64,000 nucleotides of DNA from an uncultured Algibacter sp. (GTDB lineage: Bacteria; Bacteroidota; Bacteroidia; Flavobacteriales; Flavobacteriaceae): NCBI RefSeq assembly GCF_947490405.1, contig NZ_CANLGU010000002.1, positions 744,001 to 808,000 of the forward strand, written 5' to 3'. The notes beneath the pieces were generated by a model that was not told the DNA's origin, ran no database searches, and saw nothing but the letters and a program-made list of their open reading frames with translations. Of the stretch, positions 36,121 to 45,631 are shown piece by piece (the first letter of the stretch is position 1; each line of letters starts with the position of its first letter). Made by a program: the position numbers and the translations under genes.

Positions 36121-36243
36121 GAGTTTTGATAAGCCCTATACTTTAGTAGGCATTTTAAGATTTCCACTTTTTGGAAATTTCCATGATGAGTTTTGGATTT
36201 ACGATTAGACAATATTCTATTGTTTAATATTTGATGAGTTTTG
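36121..36243 (+). repeat. Repeat-rich leader (iteron- or operator-like)
   Basis: The 212-bp gap before the winged-helix gene holds three GAGTTTTG copies (36121, 36188, 36236). Two of them are part of an exact 12-bp repeat TGATGAGTTTTG (36184 and 36232) placed 48 bp apart. Between them is the palindrome ACAATA-TTC-TATTGT (36209-36223), and upstream TTTCCA / TGGAAA (36161-36177). Could be replication iterons or operators for the downstream protein. Confidence 0.5.
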
Positions 36244-36276
36244 TAATTATTTATTTTATTTAAAAAATTAATCAAA

Positions 36277-37035
36277 ATGATTAAAAAAATGAGTTATGGC
36301 TATACAGAGCCAGAAGATTGCATTGAGCAAAATTTACCATCAGACAAAGACTATGATACTGATGAAAGTGAAAAAGAAGAGTTTTTTGAAGTTCCAATTT
36401 ATGATTTTGAAAAAACCAAAGAAGAGAATTTAAGAACTGGTACAAAATATTTGTTGGTGCCAATTTCTTCAGATGGTTTTGGTGAAGTTAAAAATGAGCA
36501 ACTTTTGAGTGAATTTTCAAAGATTATACTCAAGCAAGATGAGTTGTTTGAGTGTGACAGTATTGGGGAAAATTTAGTTGTGGTAGATTATGCTACTATG
36601 TTTGGTTTACGTCTCAATAGGTTCAAGAATTACAATAGTGACTTATTCAAATGTGATGAGAGGGTTTTATTTGAGTTTCTTGTAATGAAGAATAGGTATT
36701 TTGGATTTGTTCCATTCTTTTTGTCATTTCCAACTATTAACCGTGAAATGGGAATTAGAAAGGATAGAGCTGTTTCAATAATTAAGAAATTTAAAAGATT
36801 AGGGTTTTTAAGTTCTGAAATTAAAACAGAGTTAATTAATTGTCAACCAAGGCAAATTACATACTATACTCTATATACAGATAAAATTATTGATTTAATA
36901 CCTGAAATCTATTTGGATGAAGAGACAGAATGGGATATTAAACATGATATTTTAAAATATCTGGAACCTGACTCTAGGGCAAAGAATATTGCAAATGAAT
37001 CAGATGAGTGCAATATTAAAAACATAATGCAGTAA
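36277..37035 (+). CDS. Winged-helix protein (candidate replication or regulatory protein)
   Basis: 252 residues. An acidic N-terminus (about 15-35) is followed by a region with a probable winged-helix: V-L-F-E-F-L-V-M-K-N, then F-P-T-I-N-R-E-M-G-I-R-K-D-R-A-V-S-I-I-K-K-F-K-R-L-G-F-L (recognition-helix-like, about 145-185). No definite family assignment. Position right behind the integrase and its repeat-rich leader suggests an element-encoded regulator or replication initiator. That role is inference. Confidence 0.65.
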   Translation: MIKKMSYGYTEPEDCIEQNLPSDKDYDTDESEKEEFFEVPIYDFEKTKEENLRTGTKYLLVPISSDGFGEVKNEQLLSEFSKIILKQDELFECDSIGENLVVVDYATMFGLRLNRFKNYNSDLFKCDERVLFEFLVMKNRYFGFVPFFLSFPTINREMGIRKDRAVSIIKKFKRLGFLSSEIKTELINCQPRQITYYTLYTDKIIDLIPEIYLDEETEWDIKHDILKYLEPDSRAKNIANESDECNIKNIMQ

Positions 37036-37039
37036 GATT

Positions 37040-37070
37040 GAAAGGGGGGCTTATAGCCTCTCTTTCTTTT
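37040..37070 (+). terminator. Terminator after winged-helix gene
   Basis: 12-pair stem (GAAAG...GGCT / AGCC...CTTTC, including two G-T pairs) with a 3-nt loop and TTTT. Confidence 0.75.
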
Positions 37071-37358
37071 TAATTCTCCTTCAATGGATTTCCTTTGGCT
37101 ATTTTATTAATTATAGCTTAATAGAATTTTTGAAGTAGATACTCTTTTATTGGGGGATTTCCATTAGTGAAAATCAGAAGTTTAGAGAAAAAAGATTGAG
37201 GAAGAAGTGTAACTCTACTTTTCAGTAATGTTTATGATTTATGTAAAATTTGTTTGCACCAACAGCAAGAGAAGTATTTTTTTAAGATATACTTTCATGT
37301 ATTGTATGAAGTTGAATATATTTTAAATCAACTTAGTTTTAAAGTAAGTTAATTTTAT
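37071..37358. other. Non-coding gap downstream of mcrC
   Basis: No gene is visible. It contains the left member (37249-37274) of an imperfect inverted repeat pair flanking the defence operon; the other is at 47343-47370. The common core is TTGCACCAAC followed by A(A)GCAA. Nothing else stands out. Confidence 0.5.
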
Positions 37359-38618
37359 TTAGCTATTGATAGTCAATTTTTTAAACACTTCACTTGCAAT
37401 TATTTTACTGCTTTTTAAAGAATTATTATCAATTATATTGATAAAGCCTAACTTACACTTGTTCTCATTCATTTTTTTAGTCAGCTGATAATAGTTGCCA
37501 AAACTACTGTCTTCTTGATTGATTTTAGGAAATAACAGTAAGCTCTTTTCAGCTTCCCAATATAAATTATATGCAAATATTTGTTTTAAATCTCCATCAT
37601 CAGGATTGTTTGAGTCTCTAATCTTCCATTTAGTATCTATAATATAAGTTACTGATGGTTTATGATTAGAATCCATTATTACTATATCAGGTCTAATAGT
37701 TTTGGTTTTAGTGTCACTTGACCAAAAATCTTTTTTATTTTGGAAAGAGACTGTAGTATTTTCCTCTTTGTGTTTTTGTAAGATTCTATAAATATATTCT
37801 TCCCAGAGTGCATTCATATCAAATATGAGTGTTAGCATATTATCTTTTCCTGAATTAAGATTAGGAGAATAATTTAAAATGAGCATTTTAGCTATTTCTA
37901 GTGCTTTTGAATATGGAGTATTTTTTCTGTTAGGAACTATTTTTTCAAAATGTTTCTTTGTGATATTGACATCTTTGAAACTATTAAAATCAAACATCAC
38001 CCTATTAAGTTTATCCCTTAAACCATTATTGATTAATTTGTCTAGAATTGTTAATCCTTTAAAAAGAATCTGATGCAATAAATGGTCTTTATCATAGACT
38101 TGATGTTCACAATAAAACCTTTCTTTATGTACTGTGTTTTTTTGAATGTTTTTAGCAAATAACAGTTTTCCTTTTAATGCTAATTGGTTGCTTTGTACTC
38201 TTCTGTATTTTTTGATTAACCCTCTTTTTATTAGGGTTTCAATTTCAGTTAAGTACATATCAAAATAAACCTGCAAAATAGAGTTGTACCTTTTCTTTAA
38301 GGTTGTTTCAGAGACATTATCTACATTAATATAATTACAAACTTTTAGCATATTTAGAAGGACTCCTTGCCATAAGTTTTTATCTGGATTCTTATTTCTG
38401 TCAGCCTTGGGAAGAATTTCAATGGTTAGCCCACCTATCTGGATAACTCCAACATAACTATTGAATTGTATGCCTTTATGAATTATAGTAAAGTACTTGT
38501 TATGGTTCTTTTCATTAAACCTAACCATAGCATCAAAATGATGTTTTTTAAAATTAGCATTTTCAGCATATCTCAATTTCTGATATTCAAATACCTGTAT
38601 GAAATTCTTTTTAATCAT
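37359..38618 (-). CDS. mcrC: McrC-like nuclease subunit of a modification-dependent restriction system
   Basis: 419 residues. N-terminal beta-rich McrC region (I-Q-F-N-S-Y-V-G-V-I-Q-I-G-G-L-T-I-E-I-L-P-K). The middle is the R-V-Q-S-N-Q-L-A-L-K-G-K-L-L motif, typical of McrC (R-G-x-L). The C-terminal PD-(D/E)xK nuclease is seen as R-P-D-I-V-I-M and I-I-D-T-K-W-K. It partners the McrB GTPase, which translocates DNA to drive cleavage. The start overlaps the mcrB stop by 8 bp. Last gene of the five-gene operon. Confidence 0.9.
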   Translation of the reverse strand: MIKKNFIQVFEYQKLRYAENANFKKHHFDAMVRFNEKNHNKYFTIIHKGIQFNSYVGVIQIGGLTIEILPKADRNKNPDKNLWQGVLLNMLKVCNYINVDNVSETTLKKRYNSILQVYFDMYLTEIETLIKRGLIKKYRRVQSNQLALKGKLLFAKNIQKNTVHKERFYCEHQVYDKDHLLHQILFKGLTILDKLINNGLRDKLNRVMFDFNSFKDVNITKKHFEKIVPNRKNTPYSKALEIAKMLILNYSPNLNSGKDNMLTLIFDMNALWEEYIYRILQKHKEENTTVSFQNKKDFWSSDTKTKTIRPDIVIMDSNHKPSVTYIIDTKWKIRDSNNPDDGDLKQIFAYNLYWEAEKSLLLFPKINQEDSSFGNYYQLTKKMNENKCKLGFINIIDNNSLKSSKIIASEVFKKLTINS

Positions 38619-41361
38619 CTAAGGCTATAGCTGAGTTTTCATATATTGATATAAAAGATTTAGCAGTCCATGAACTAGAATTTGTAAAACAATAAATATT
38701 TTTTTCTAATAACATGTCCTTGTCTTCATAGTTGAAATCAGCAAACTTGATTGTAGAGTCTTTTTCAATGGATTTTATAAAAGCCTTACCTAAGACCAAT
38801 CCAATTTTACCAAAGTCACCATAAAAATATTCCTCTAATAGAGGTATAACTTTATCTTTAAATACTTGAACCAAATCTTCAAAACTTAACACGTTGATAA
38901 AGTAAGAATGTCCAATTTTGTGGTCTTTATCTATTAAAAGTTCTATTCTACTGTTAATAGAATTTAATAGTTCTATCAAGTTTATATCATCTTGATTTAT
39001 TGAAATAATTCCATTTTTTTTATGTTCAATTTCTAAAATATTGCCATCAGGTTTTATTTCTGTAAAAGAAAACCTTCTTCTTAATGCTGTGTCTAATGCC
39101 TCAACACTTCTATCAGCAGTATTCATTGTTCCAATTAAATATAAATTATTAGGGACAGAAAAATTGTCTTTAGAGTAGGGAAGTGTTACTGTTATTTCTT
39201 CTTTTCCTTCAGTTCTTTTATCTTCTTCTAAAAGAGTAATTAATTCTCCAAAAATTGCTGAAATGTTCCCTCTATTTATTTCATCAATAATAAGAACATA
39301 ATCTTGGTTAATATTATTCGGTTCACCTTGTTTATGAAAGTATTCTATAAATTTTTCAATTTTTACATCTTGTTTATTAAATTCATAAATAGACATTTGA
39401 GAAATTTCCTTATCAAGAAATAATTCAGGAGAAGCATTCATGTTTTTTGCTAACCATCTAACTTTTCTTAAATGATGAAAACCAAATTCATTATTCTCAT
39501 CATATTCGTATTCACCCTCAACAATACCAACAGCGTCAATTATATGATTTCCTAATGATATAACTACAACATCACCAATTACCATGTTTTGAAAAGCAAA
39601 CATAGCTTGTATATGAAATCTTGAGCTTTCAACTAAATGTGAATATTCTTCTGTAAATTTATCTCTAAATTTTTTCCAATCATTAATTTTAGTATAAGTA
39701 GTATAATCTTCATTGTCACCCCAACCTAAAGCAATTTTATTGTTTTCAATACACCATTTATGAATTTGGTATCTGTTCTTACCACCTAAACTCATTTTAT
39801 GATAATTAACTTTTGGGAAATCTACTCCACTATTAATTATTCTTGAACCAGAAACACCTTTTGCTCTTGCACATATTTCTTTAAATATACCCTTTTTTAC
39901 ATCATAACTTAATTTTTGATTGTCATTGGTGAAAGGTTTTATGCCTTCAACAAAATCTTCATAGCTCATACTTTGATGGAAAGTAACAAAGCTGATTTGT
40001 TTTTGATTTTTTAGGTCATCATATAATTCTAAAATTTCTTCTCTACTCCTGTCTTGTTCACCCAGAATAATATTTACGGCAATTTCTTTTGTTTTATATG
40101 TTTTTCCTGTTCCTGGTGGTCCATAAAGAATTTGATTAAGTGGAATGTGAGTTCTGTGTTTTTCAATTAAATCATTCACAAACCACCCAAAAGACATTTG
40201 ACCAGAAAAGCCCTTTGAATAGGTTACTCTTCTCAGTTTCTTTAAATTGAAATAATCATATTCAAAGTCATCGAAATCTTCATCATATGTTTCTTTCCAA
40301 CTTGTTGGTATGTGTATTTTAGCAACCTCTAAGTATGCAGTTATTGTTGATGGTGATATTTCTGAAGCTCTATGTTCCTTTAAATATGCTTCAAATAAAT
40401 CAAAAATATTTTCTTCCATATTTGATGCTTTTTTATTTTTTAATAAACCATTTAAAAAATCTCTGAATGTCAACTTTCCTTTAAAATTTCCATCAAAAGG
40501 GATATGGGTGATTTTAATTAGCTTTTCTATTTCTTCTTGGTTAATTTTAAATGAAGAGAAAGAAGTTTTAAACTTCTCTTCATATAGAATAGGGGTTCGA
40601 GTTTTGATAGAACCTAAATATGCTTTAGTTGAACTTTCTGAATAGTTTTTGTTTTTTAAATACTCATTAAATTGATAAAATATTTTTTCTGTATCTGGCA
40701 TTTTTTTTGACTCAGATTCATGGTTCCATATTGATTTAATTTCTTTAAAATAAGGAATTGAACTTATGATATAAGTGTAATTCATTTTATTCTTAGGGGT
40801 GATATTATACCCTTTGAAATATTCTATTATATCATTAGTAAAAGTTTGTTCATTATATACTTTCTTTAGAAGTATTTCAGAAATGAGCTTTCTGTGATTG
40901 TTTGACAATATGGTCAGGTTATCCATTGGAGAAATGGCATAATCCAATGCGTTTTTTATATTGTCAGGTAATTTATGATTTGGGTCTTTTTTTAAAAGTA
41001 TTAAATGATTTATCCAATGAGTTTGTCTCACACCAGCTTTAGCAACAACCCTATTATCATCGTATTTATTCCAGTTTTTTTTACCAGAAGCATTTAAGTC
41101 TAGATAGCTTATTAATTCTCCAAGAATATTAAAAAATTCATTATCACCATCCCCTTGGTTAGCTACAAATTTTTCAAAACTAATATTAGTTTTATTATTT
41201 AAATAATTGTCATAAATGGATTGAATAGTAGTTTCAGAGACTACATGGCTTAAATATCTGTCCTTAACATCCAGAAGGTGTTGAAAATAATAACTCTTGT
41301 CATTTATGAGGGCTTTAATTTGTTCAGATTCAAGTGTGGTCTCAATTAATTTTTCAATCAT
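38611..41361 (-). CDS. mcrB: McrB-like AAA+ GTPase with duplicated N-terminal module and inserted PUA/EVE-like domain
   Basis: 916 residues, roughly twice E. coli McrB. Motor motifs: Walker A G-P-P-G-T-G-K-T (414-421), F-H-Q-S-M-S-Y-E-D-F (461-470), Walker B L-I-I-D-E-I-N-R (690-697), the McrB signature M-N-T-A-D-R-S (746-752) and R-R-R-F (761-764). Between A-R-A-K (about 500) and Walker B sits an extra 170-residue segment with I-A-L-G-W-G and I-G-D-V-V-V-I-S-L-G, typical of PUA/EVE-like modified-base readers. Residues 231-308 and 323-405 are two copies of one module (S-S/P-S-T-x-x-A-Y-L, F-x-G-x-x-x-F). Residues 1-230 match no family I know. It starts 15 bp after res. Confidence 0.9.
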   Translation of the reverse strand: MIEKLIETTLESEQIKALINDKSYYFQHLLDVKDRYLSHVVSETTIQSIYDNYLNNKTNISFEKFVANQGDGDNEFFNILGELISYLDLNASGKKNWNKYDDNRVVAKAGVRQTHWINHLILLKKDPNHKLPDNIKNALDYAISPMDNLTILSNNHRKLISEILLKKVYNEQTFTNDIIEYFKGYNITPKNKMNYTYIISSIPYFKEIKSIWNHESESKKMPDTEKIFYQFNEYLKNKNYSESSTKAYLGSIKTRTPILYEEKFKTSFSSFKINQEEIEKLIKITHIPFDGNFKGKLTFRDFLNGLLKNKKASNMEENIFDLFEAYLKEHRASEISPSTITAYLEVAKIHIPTSWKETYDEDFDDFEYDYFNLKKLRRVTYSKGFSGQMSFGWFVNDLIEKHRTHIPLNQILYGPPGTGKTYKTKEIAVNIILGEQDRSREEILELYDDLKNQKQISFVTFHQSMSYEDFVEGIKPFTNDNQKLSYDVKKGIFKEICARAKGVSGSRIINSGVDFPKVNYHKMSLGGKNRYQIHKWCIENNKIALGWGDNEDYTTYTKINDWKKFRDKFTEEYSHLVESSRFHIQAMFAFQNMVIGDVVVISLGNHIIDAVGIVEGEYEYDENNEFGFHHLRKVRWLAKNMNASPELFLDKEISQMSIYEFNKQDVKIEKFIEYFHKQGEPNNINQDYVLIIDEINRGNISAIFGELITLLEEDKRTEGKEEITVTLPYSKDNFSVPNNLYLIGTMNTADRSVEALDTALRRRFSFTEIKPDGNILEIEHKKNGIISINQDDINLIELLNSINSRIELLIDKDHKIGHSYFINVLSFEDLVQVFKDKVIPLLEEYFYGDFGKIGLVLGKAFIKSIEKDSTIKFADFNYEDKDMLLEKNIYCFTNSSSWTAKSFISIYENSAIALDD

Positions 41362-41376
41362 ATATCACTCTAAATA

Positions 41377-44055
41377 TTACAATCCTTTTAAAACTTCAAT
41401 AACACTATGTGCTGTATAGGTGTTCTCTACTTTTTGACTTTGAAAAACCATAAAGTATTTAAACTTTTCCCCTGCTAATTTTTCCCAAGTTTTACCTAAA
41501 ATATTTTTACTCCTACTATCTTCATTTACTCTATCATCTCCTTTGGTTTCTAATAGAATAATATTCCCTTTTTTAGTGTAAAGTATAAAGTCTGGATAAT
41601 GATTAGAACTATAGCCATTTAAAGCGTAGCCTTTCCCTCTTTCAAAATTTCTGTGCCAAAACACAATATTATCTAATGAGGCAACTTCCAAAATCATAGA
41701 TTGCTCATAGTTATTCATTTTACCCTCTCTTTCATAGAGAGATTTGTTGATATTAGTACTTAAACTTAAAGGTGTTATTTTTTCTGGAAATGCAAAACTA
41801 TCTCTTACTACAATTTTATTGCTATCAATAAGTATTTTAAATCTTTCTTTGGCATAGGCACTTGATAGCTGGTTGATTTTATCTTTAATTCTCTTTACAT
41901 AAATAAAATCATTCTCAACTATATCTCTTATTTGGTCATTAGTAAGATTATCAAAAACTCTATTGACATACTTTTTTAGTTCTTGTTCCTTAATAGGTGT
42001 CATATCTCCCAATTTAGAAACTACTATGCTACTTACCTGGTTAATTTGAGATTCTTTAGGTGTGGATAAAATATTGTCTATTAAAATACCCTTTGCCTTT
42101 TTGTTGAAGTTTTTTACAGTAGCAGTTCCTTTGGTTTCATCAAAGTCAACTGCAATAATATCTTTTGAAATTTCATCAAAAGTTACTTCTGTATTATACT
42201 TAGATAGTTTAAAACCATCTAATAAACTATTTTTATGTAATAGTTGCCATTCTTCATTAAGTTCTGGAAACAGACCACTTTGCAAATCATCTTTTTTCTC
42301 AATAAAGAATTGAGGGAGTTTAATACTTTTTGCCTTTTCTTGATACTCTTCAATAATAGAGTAATGTTTAGGTGCTGTTTTCATAACTTCAGTAAATATG
42401 GAAGTGGTGTCATCTATTTCTAAATCATTTACTTTTTGTTCAAACTCTCTTCCTTGTTGTTCAGCTTTTTTTGTGATGGTACTTAATAAAGGGTTACTTT
42501 GTTCTATGTTTTCTAAGGTAATTTCTTCATTAGGGTTATACTGTATTTCTGCTACATTAAAATCTTCATCAGATTTTGGAATGTCATCAAGTTTTGATTG
42601 TTCTTGTTCAAATAAATCTTGAGTTAAGATTTCATTAGGAGTTAATTCTTCTTCTGGTTGTTCTTCTGCATAATAATCATCCTTACTAAATCCTGCATCT
42701 TGTAAACCTTTTACAATATTCTCCAAAGTATCATTGAATTTTGAAGAAGCAGTAAGTACAAAAGACATATTAAGTAGGGCATTTTGATGCTTTACTACAT
42801 AAGGTTGCCTTAAAACCCTACCTAAAATTTGTTCTACTTCAACTGCTGAAGATTTATCAGCCAAAGATGCTAGTATATATGCATTAGGGCAATCCCAACC
42901 TTCTTTTAGGGCATTAACAGTAATAATATATCTTACTTTACAATCCTTAGCATTCAAGTTTATACCTTTTAACTCATCAATGCCACTAGTTTTAATTTTT
43001 ATCTGTTCCTCTGGTATTTGAAGTTTTACTAATTGCTCTTTTATTTTTTGAAAAGTGGTATTGTTTTTACCTTTAATATTTGATTGTGCTTGAAATAAGA
43101 TAATAGGTCTTATATATTTACCTGTTTGCTTTTCTTCTTCATTGGCAATTAATTCTAACTTTCTTTGCAAGTGTAATGCACTAGTAATAACTTCTTCTTT
43201 CTTGTGATGGTTATAGACTACTACTGGTAGTTTAACCATGTTTTCTTTTTTTAAAGCTAAGGCATTTACATAAGAAATAATATTACTATTTTCTTTTGGT
43301 GTAGCAGTTAAATCAAGCACCAATGATGGATTTAAGTTATTGAGCATTTCAACACTTAAATCACTTTCAGCATTGTGACTTTCATCTACAACAACAATAG
43401 GATTTAAACTCCTAATAACATTGATTAAAGCAGTTTCATCTGTGTCTGGAATAACTAAATCTTTATCTACAATAGTATTTCTAAAAGACTCTAAAGCACC
43501 ATTTTCTTGATATACTTTTCTATCATCCTTTTTTCTGCTATTAATACGTAAACTACTAAAATTGAACACAAAAATATTGAGTTGTTCTGTTACAGAGGTA
43601 GGATTGAAGTTTGCACCTTGTAATAATTGGTCTTTTTCATAAACTTCAACTCTATTGCCAAATAGTGTATTTAATTTTTCTCTATAGGGGTGATTGGGGT
43701 TAGATAAATTATTTACAGTTTGTTGTAATAAGTTAGACCAAGGCACTAACCATACTACTGCTTTAGTATTCCCTTTATTAAAATTCTTATTGATACTATG
43801 TAAGGCGTTTACTGCTATAAATGTTTTACCACCAGCAGTTGGTACTTTTATGGCTATATGTACTGCATTAGCAATATTATCTTTATAAGGTTTCATACCT
43901 TCAAAAGAGCCATCTAATTGTGGTGTATAAGGCATTCCTAATTTATCTTCCCAATACTGGTTGTATGCTTTTGCAGGTGTAGGTTGTTTTTGGGTATATT
44001 CCAAAAACTTCTCTAAGTCCTTAATAACTGTATGTTGATATGGTTTTAATTCCAT
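41377..44055 (-). CDS. res: Type III restriction endonuclease, Res subunit (helicase-nuclease)
   Basis: 892 residues. SF2 helicase: Walker A V-P-T-A-G-G-K-T (71-78), DEAD-like D-E-S-H (224-227), S/T motif near D-L-T-A-T-P, motif VI Q-I-L-G-R-V-L-R-Q-P. The C-terminal PD-(D/E)xK nuclease has Y-P-D-F-I-L-Y and L-L-E-T-K-G (about 820-840). With Mod it cleaves between head-to-head unmethylated sites. Spacing to mod is 9 bp. Complete, no frameshifts. Confidence 0.93.
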   Translation of the reverse strand: MELKPYQHTVIKDLEKFLEYTQKQPTPAKAYNQYWEDKLGMPYTPQLDGSFEGMKPYKDNIANAVHIAIKVPTAGGKTFIAVNALHSINKNFNKGNTKAVVWLVPWSNLLQQTVNNLSNPNHPYREKLNTLFGNRVEVYEKDQLLQGANFNPTSVTEQLNIFVFNFSSLRINSRKKDDRKVYQENGALESFRNTIVDKDLVIPDTDETALINVIRSLNPIVVVDESHNAESDLSVEMLNNLNPSLVLDLTATPKENSNIISYVNALALKKENMVKLPVVVYNHHKKEEVITSALHLQRKLELIANEEEKQTGKYIRPIILFQAQSNIKGKNNTTFQKIKEQLVKLQIPEEQIKIKTSGIDELKGINLNAKDCKVRYIITVNALKEGWDCPNAYILASLADKSSAVEVEQILGRVLRQPYVVKHQNALLNMSFVLTASSKFNDTLENIVKGLQDAGFSKDDYYAEEQPEEELTPNEILTQDLFEQEQSKLDDIPKSDEDFNVAEIQYNPNEEITLENIEQSNPLLSTITKKAEQQGREFEQKVNDLEIDDTTSIFTEVMKTAPKHYSIIEEYQEKAKSIKLPQFFIEKKDDLQSGLFPELNEEWQLLHKNSLLDGFKLSKYNTEVTFDEISKDIIAVDFDETKGTATVKNFNKKAKGILIDNILSTPKESQINQVSSIVVSKLGDMTPIKEQELKKYVNRVFDNLTNDQIRDIVENDFIYVKRIKDKINQLSSAYAKERFKILIDSNKIVVRDSFAFPEKITPLSLSTNINKSLYEREGKMNNYEQSMILEVASLDNIVFWHRNFERGKGYALNGYSSNHYPDFILYTKKGNIILLETKGDDRVNEDSRSKNILGKTWEKLAGEKFKYFMVFQSQKVENTYTAHSVIEVLKGL

Positions 44056-44064
44056 GCTATTTTT

Positions 44065-45630
44065 TTAAAATCGGGTAATGTCTCTTGGTATTTTTTTAAA
44101 AACTATATGATACTTATCCATTAGTTTTTGGTCTAGTAAACATAAATCTGCATAAACAATATATTGTTGTGCTTTAGTTTTTAGAGTCCTTAAATAACTT
44201 TCATCTAAGGTGGTTAAACTCTCTTTTTCATAATAGAAATAGTATGCAGTATCATGTTTTGTTCCTAACAAGTAATTTTCTTCTTGTGCTTTAAAAGATT
44301 CCTTGGTTTCTGTATACCAAACATATTCTTGTATTTTAGGTAGAGGTACATCTTCATTAAGCATTTTGTCTGCTTTAAACAATGGCTCTCCTAATTCATA
44401 ATAAATGAAATCTCCACCTGTACCCTCAATTACTTTTTTATCTTCTCCATAACCATTTATAACTTTTTTTACTCTTTCAGCGGTAATAGTATTGGCATAG
44501 TCTTCCATTTCTACCAAAATAAATTTTCTATTACCTCCATCTTGTTTGTTTAGGTTTAAAACAGCATGTGCAGTAGTGCCTGAACCTGCAAAAGAGTCTA
44601 AAATAATGGAGTTTTTGTTTGTTGATATTTTTAATATTTTACAAATTAAAAGTACAGGTTTAGGAGTATTAAAATCATTACCTCCAAAAAGTTGTATTAT
44701 TTCTTTTTTGCCTTCTTTATTAGTTATAACATTATCCCAATAATTTGTTGTTGGTTGCCCTTTACTTTCATGTGCATAAATAACTCTTTGGGGTATTCCT
44801 TTTTTGTTAACTCCAAAATAAACTCTTTTTTGCTCAATCAATTTTAAGTAACTTTCTTCTGGGTAAGCCCATAGTCTATTGTGTTTGTCTCCTGATGGAG
44901 TTTTAATCTCATATTCATATCCACCACCTGATAAACCTTTAGAGACAGTAATTGGTACTGGTCTCCATTTACCAAGTGGAAATTCATCATTTTTATCTTT
45001 GTAGCTTTTTTCGATATATTCTTTTGATAAATCTTCAAACAATAATTGAGTTTCTTTTGACTTAGAATAAGCTAAAATATACTCTCCTTGTATAGATATA
45101 TTTTTTGAGTCATTAGATAGTTCTTTTTTCCTTTTCCACATAAAAGTTGTCAAGAAATTACCAATACCAAAAATCTCATCACAGATTAATTTTAGGTTAG
45201 CTTGTTCATTATCATCAATAGAAATAAAAATAGCTCCATCATTAGCTAATAGTTTATGTAGCAGTTTTAATCTAGGGTACATCATGCAGAGCCATTTGTC
45301 ATGTCTGCTAAGGTCTTCACTTTCTTTTCCAACTACCTGTCCTAACCATTTTTTTAGTTTAGGATGGTTTACATTATCATTATATACCCAACCTTCATTT
45401 CCTGTATTGTATGGAGGGTCAATATAGATGCATTTAATTTTACCTTCATATTCTGGTAGCAAACTTTTTAAAGCCTCTAGGTTATCTCCATGTATAATCT
45501 TGTTTCCAGAAGTAGCTTTTTTACTTTCTTTACCATCACTAAATGTGTATTGTGGTTCAAGTATTTTATAAGGTACATCTTGATGATGGTTTATTACTTT
45601 TTCTTTTCCTATCCAGTTAAGTGTTGGCAT
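44065..45630 (-). CDS. mod: Type III modification methyltransferase, Mod subunit
   Basis: N6-adenine DNA methylase of the beta class: D-P-P-Y (71-74) precedes F-A-G-S-G-T-T (347-353). The central variable region between them (about 160-330), with W-x-P-V-P and G-G-G-Y-E-Y, should include the target recognition domain. 521 residues. No simple-sequence repeats that could cause phase variation are seen in it. It starts 1 bp after the DUF2779 stop. Confidence 0.93.
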   Translation of the reverse strand: MPTLNWIGKEKVINHHQDVPYKILEPQYTFSDGKESKKATSGNKIIHGDNLEALKSLLPEYEGKIKCIYIDPPYNTGNEGWVYNDNVNHPKLKKWLGQVVGKESEDLSRHDKWLCMMYPRLKLLHKLLANDGAIFISIDDNEQANLKLICDEIFGIGNFLTTFMWKRKKELSNDSKNISIQGEYILAYSKSKETQLLFEDLSKEYIEKSYKDKNDEFPLGKWRPVPITVSKGLSGGGYEYEIKTPSGDKHNRLWAYPEESYLKLIEQKRVYFGVNKKGIPQRVIYAHESKGQPTTNYWDNVITNKEGKKEIIQLFGGNDFNTPKPVLLICKILKISTNKNSIILDSFAGSGTTAHAVLNLNKQDGGNRKFILVEMEDYANTITAERVKKVINGYGEDKKVIEGTGGDFIYYELGEPLFKADKMLNEDVPLPKIQEYVWYTETKESFKAQEENYLLGTKHDTAYYFYYEKESLTTLDESYLRTLKTKAQQYIVYADLCLLDQKLMDKYHIVFKKIPRDITRF

Positions 45631-45631
45631 G

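Noticed and set aside
36018..36275. Minus-strand frame after the integrase
   Set aside because: It overlaps the integrase 3' end and repeat-rich leader, and its composition is not protein-like.
37359..38618. Reading the operon as ordinary separate type III and McrBC systems with own promoters
   Set aside because: Gaps of 15 bp and less leave no room for an internal promoter outside coding sequence between res and mcrB, although one inside res cannot be excluded.
44065..45630. Phase-variable repeat tract in mod
   Set aside because: Type III mod genes often carry tetra- or pentanucleotide repeats; none is seen here.
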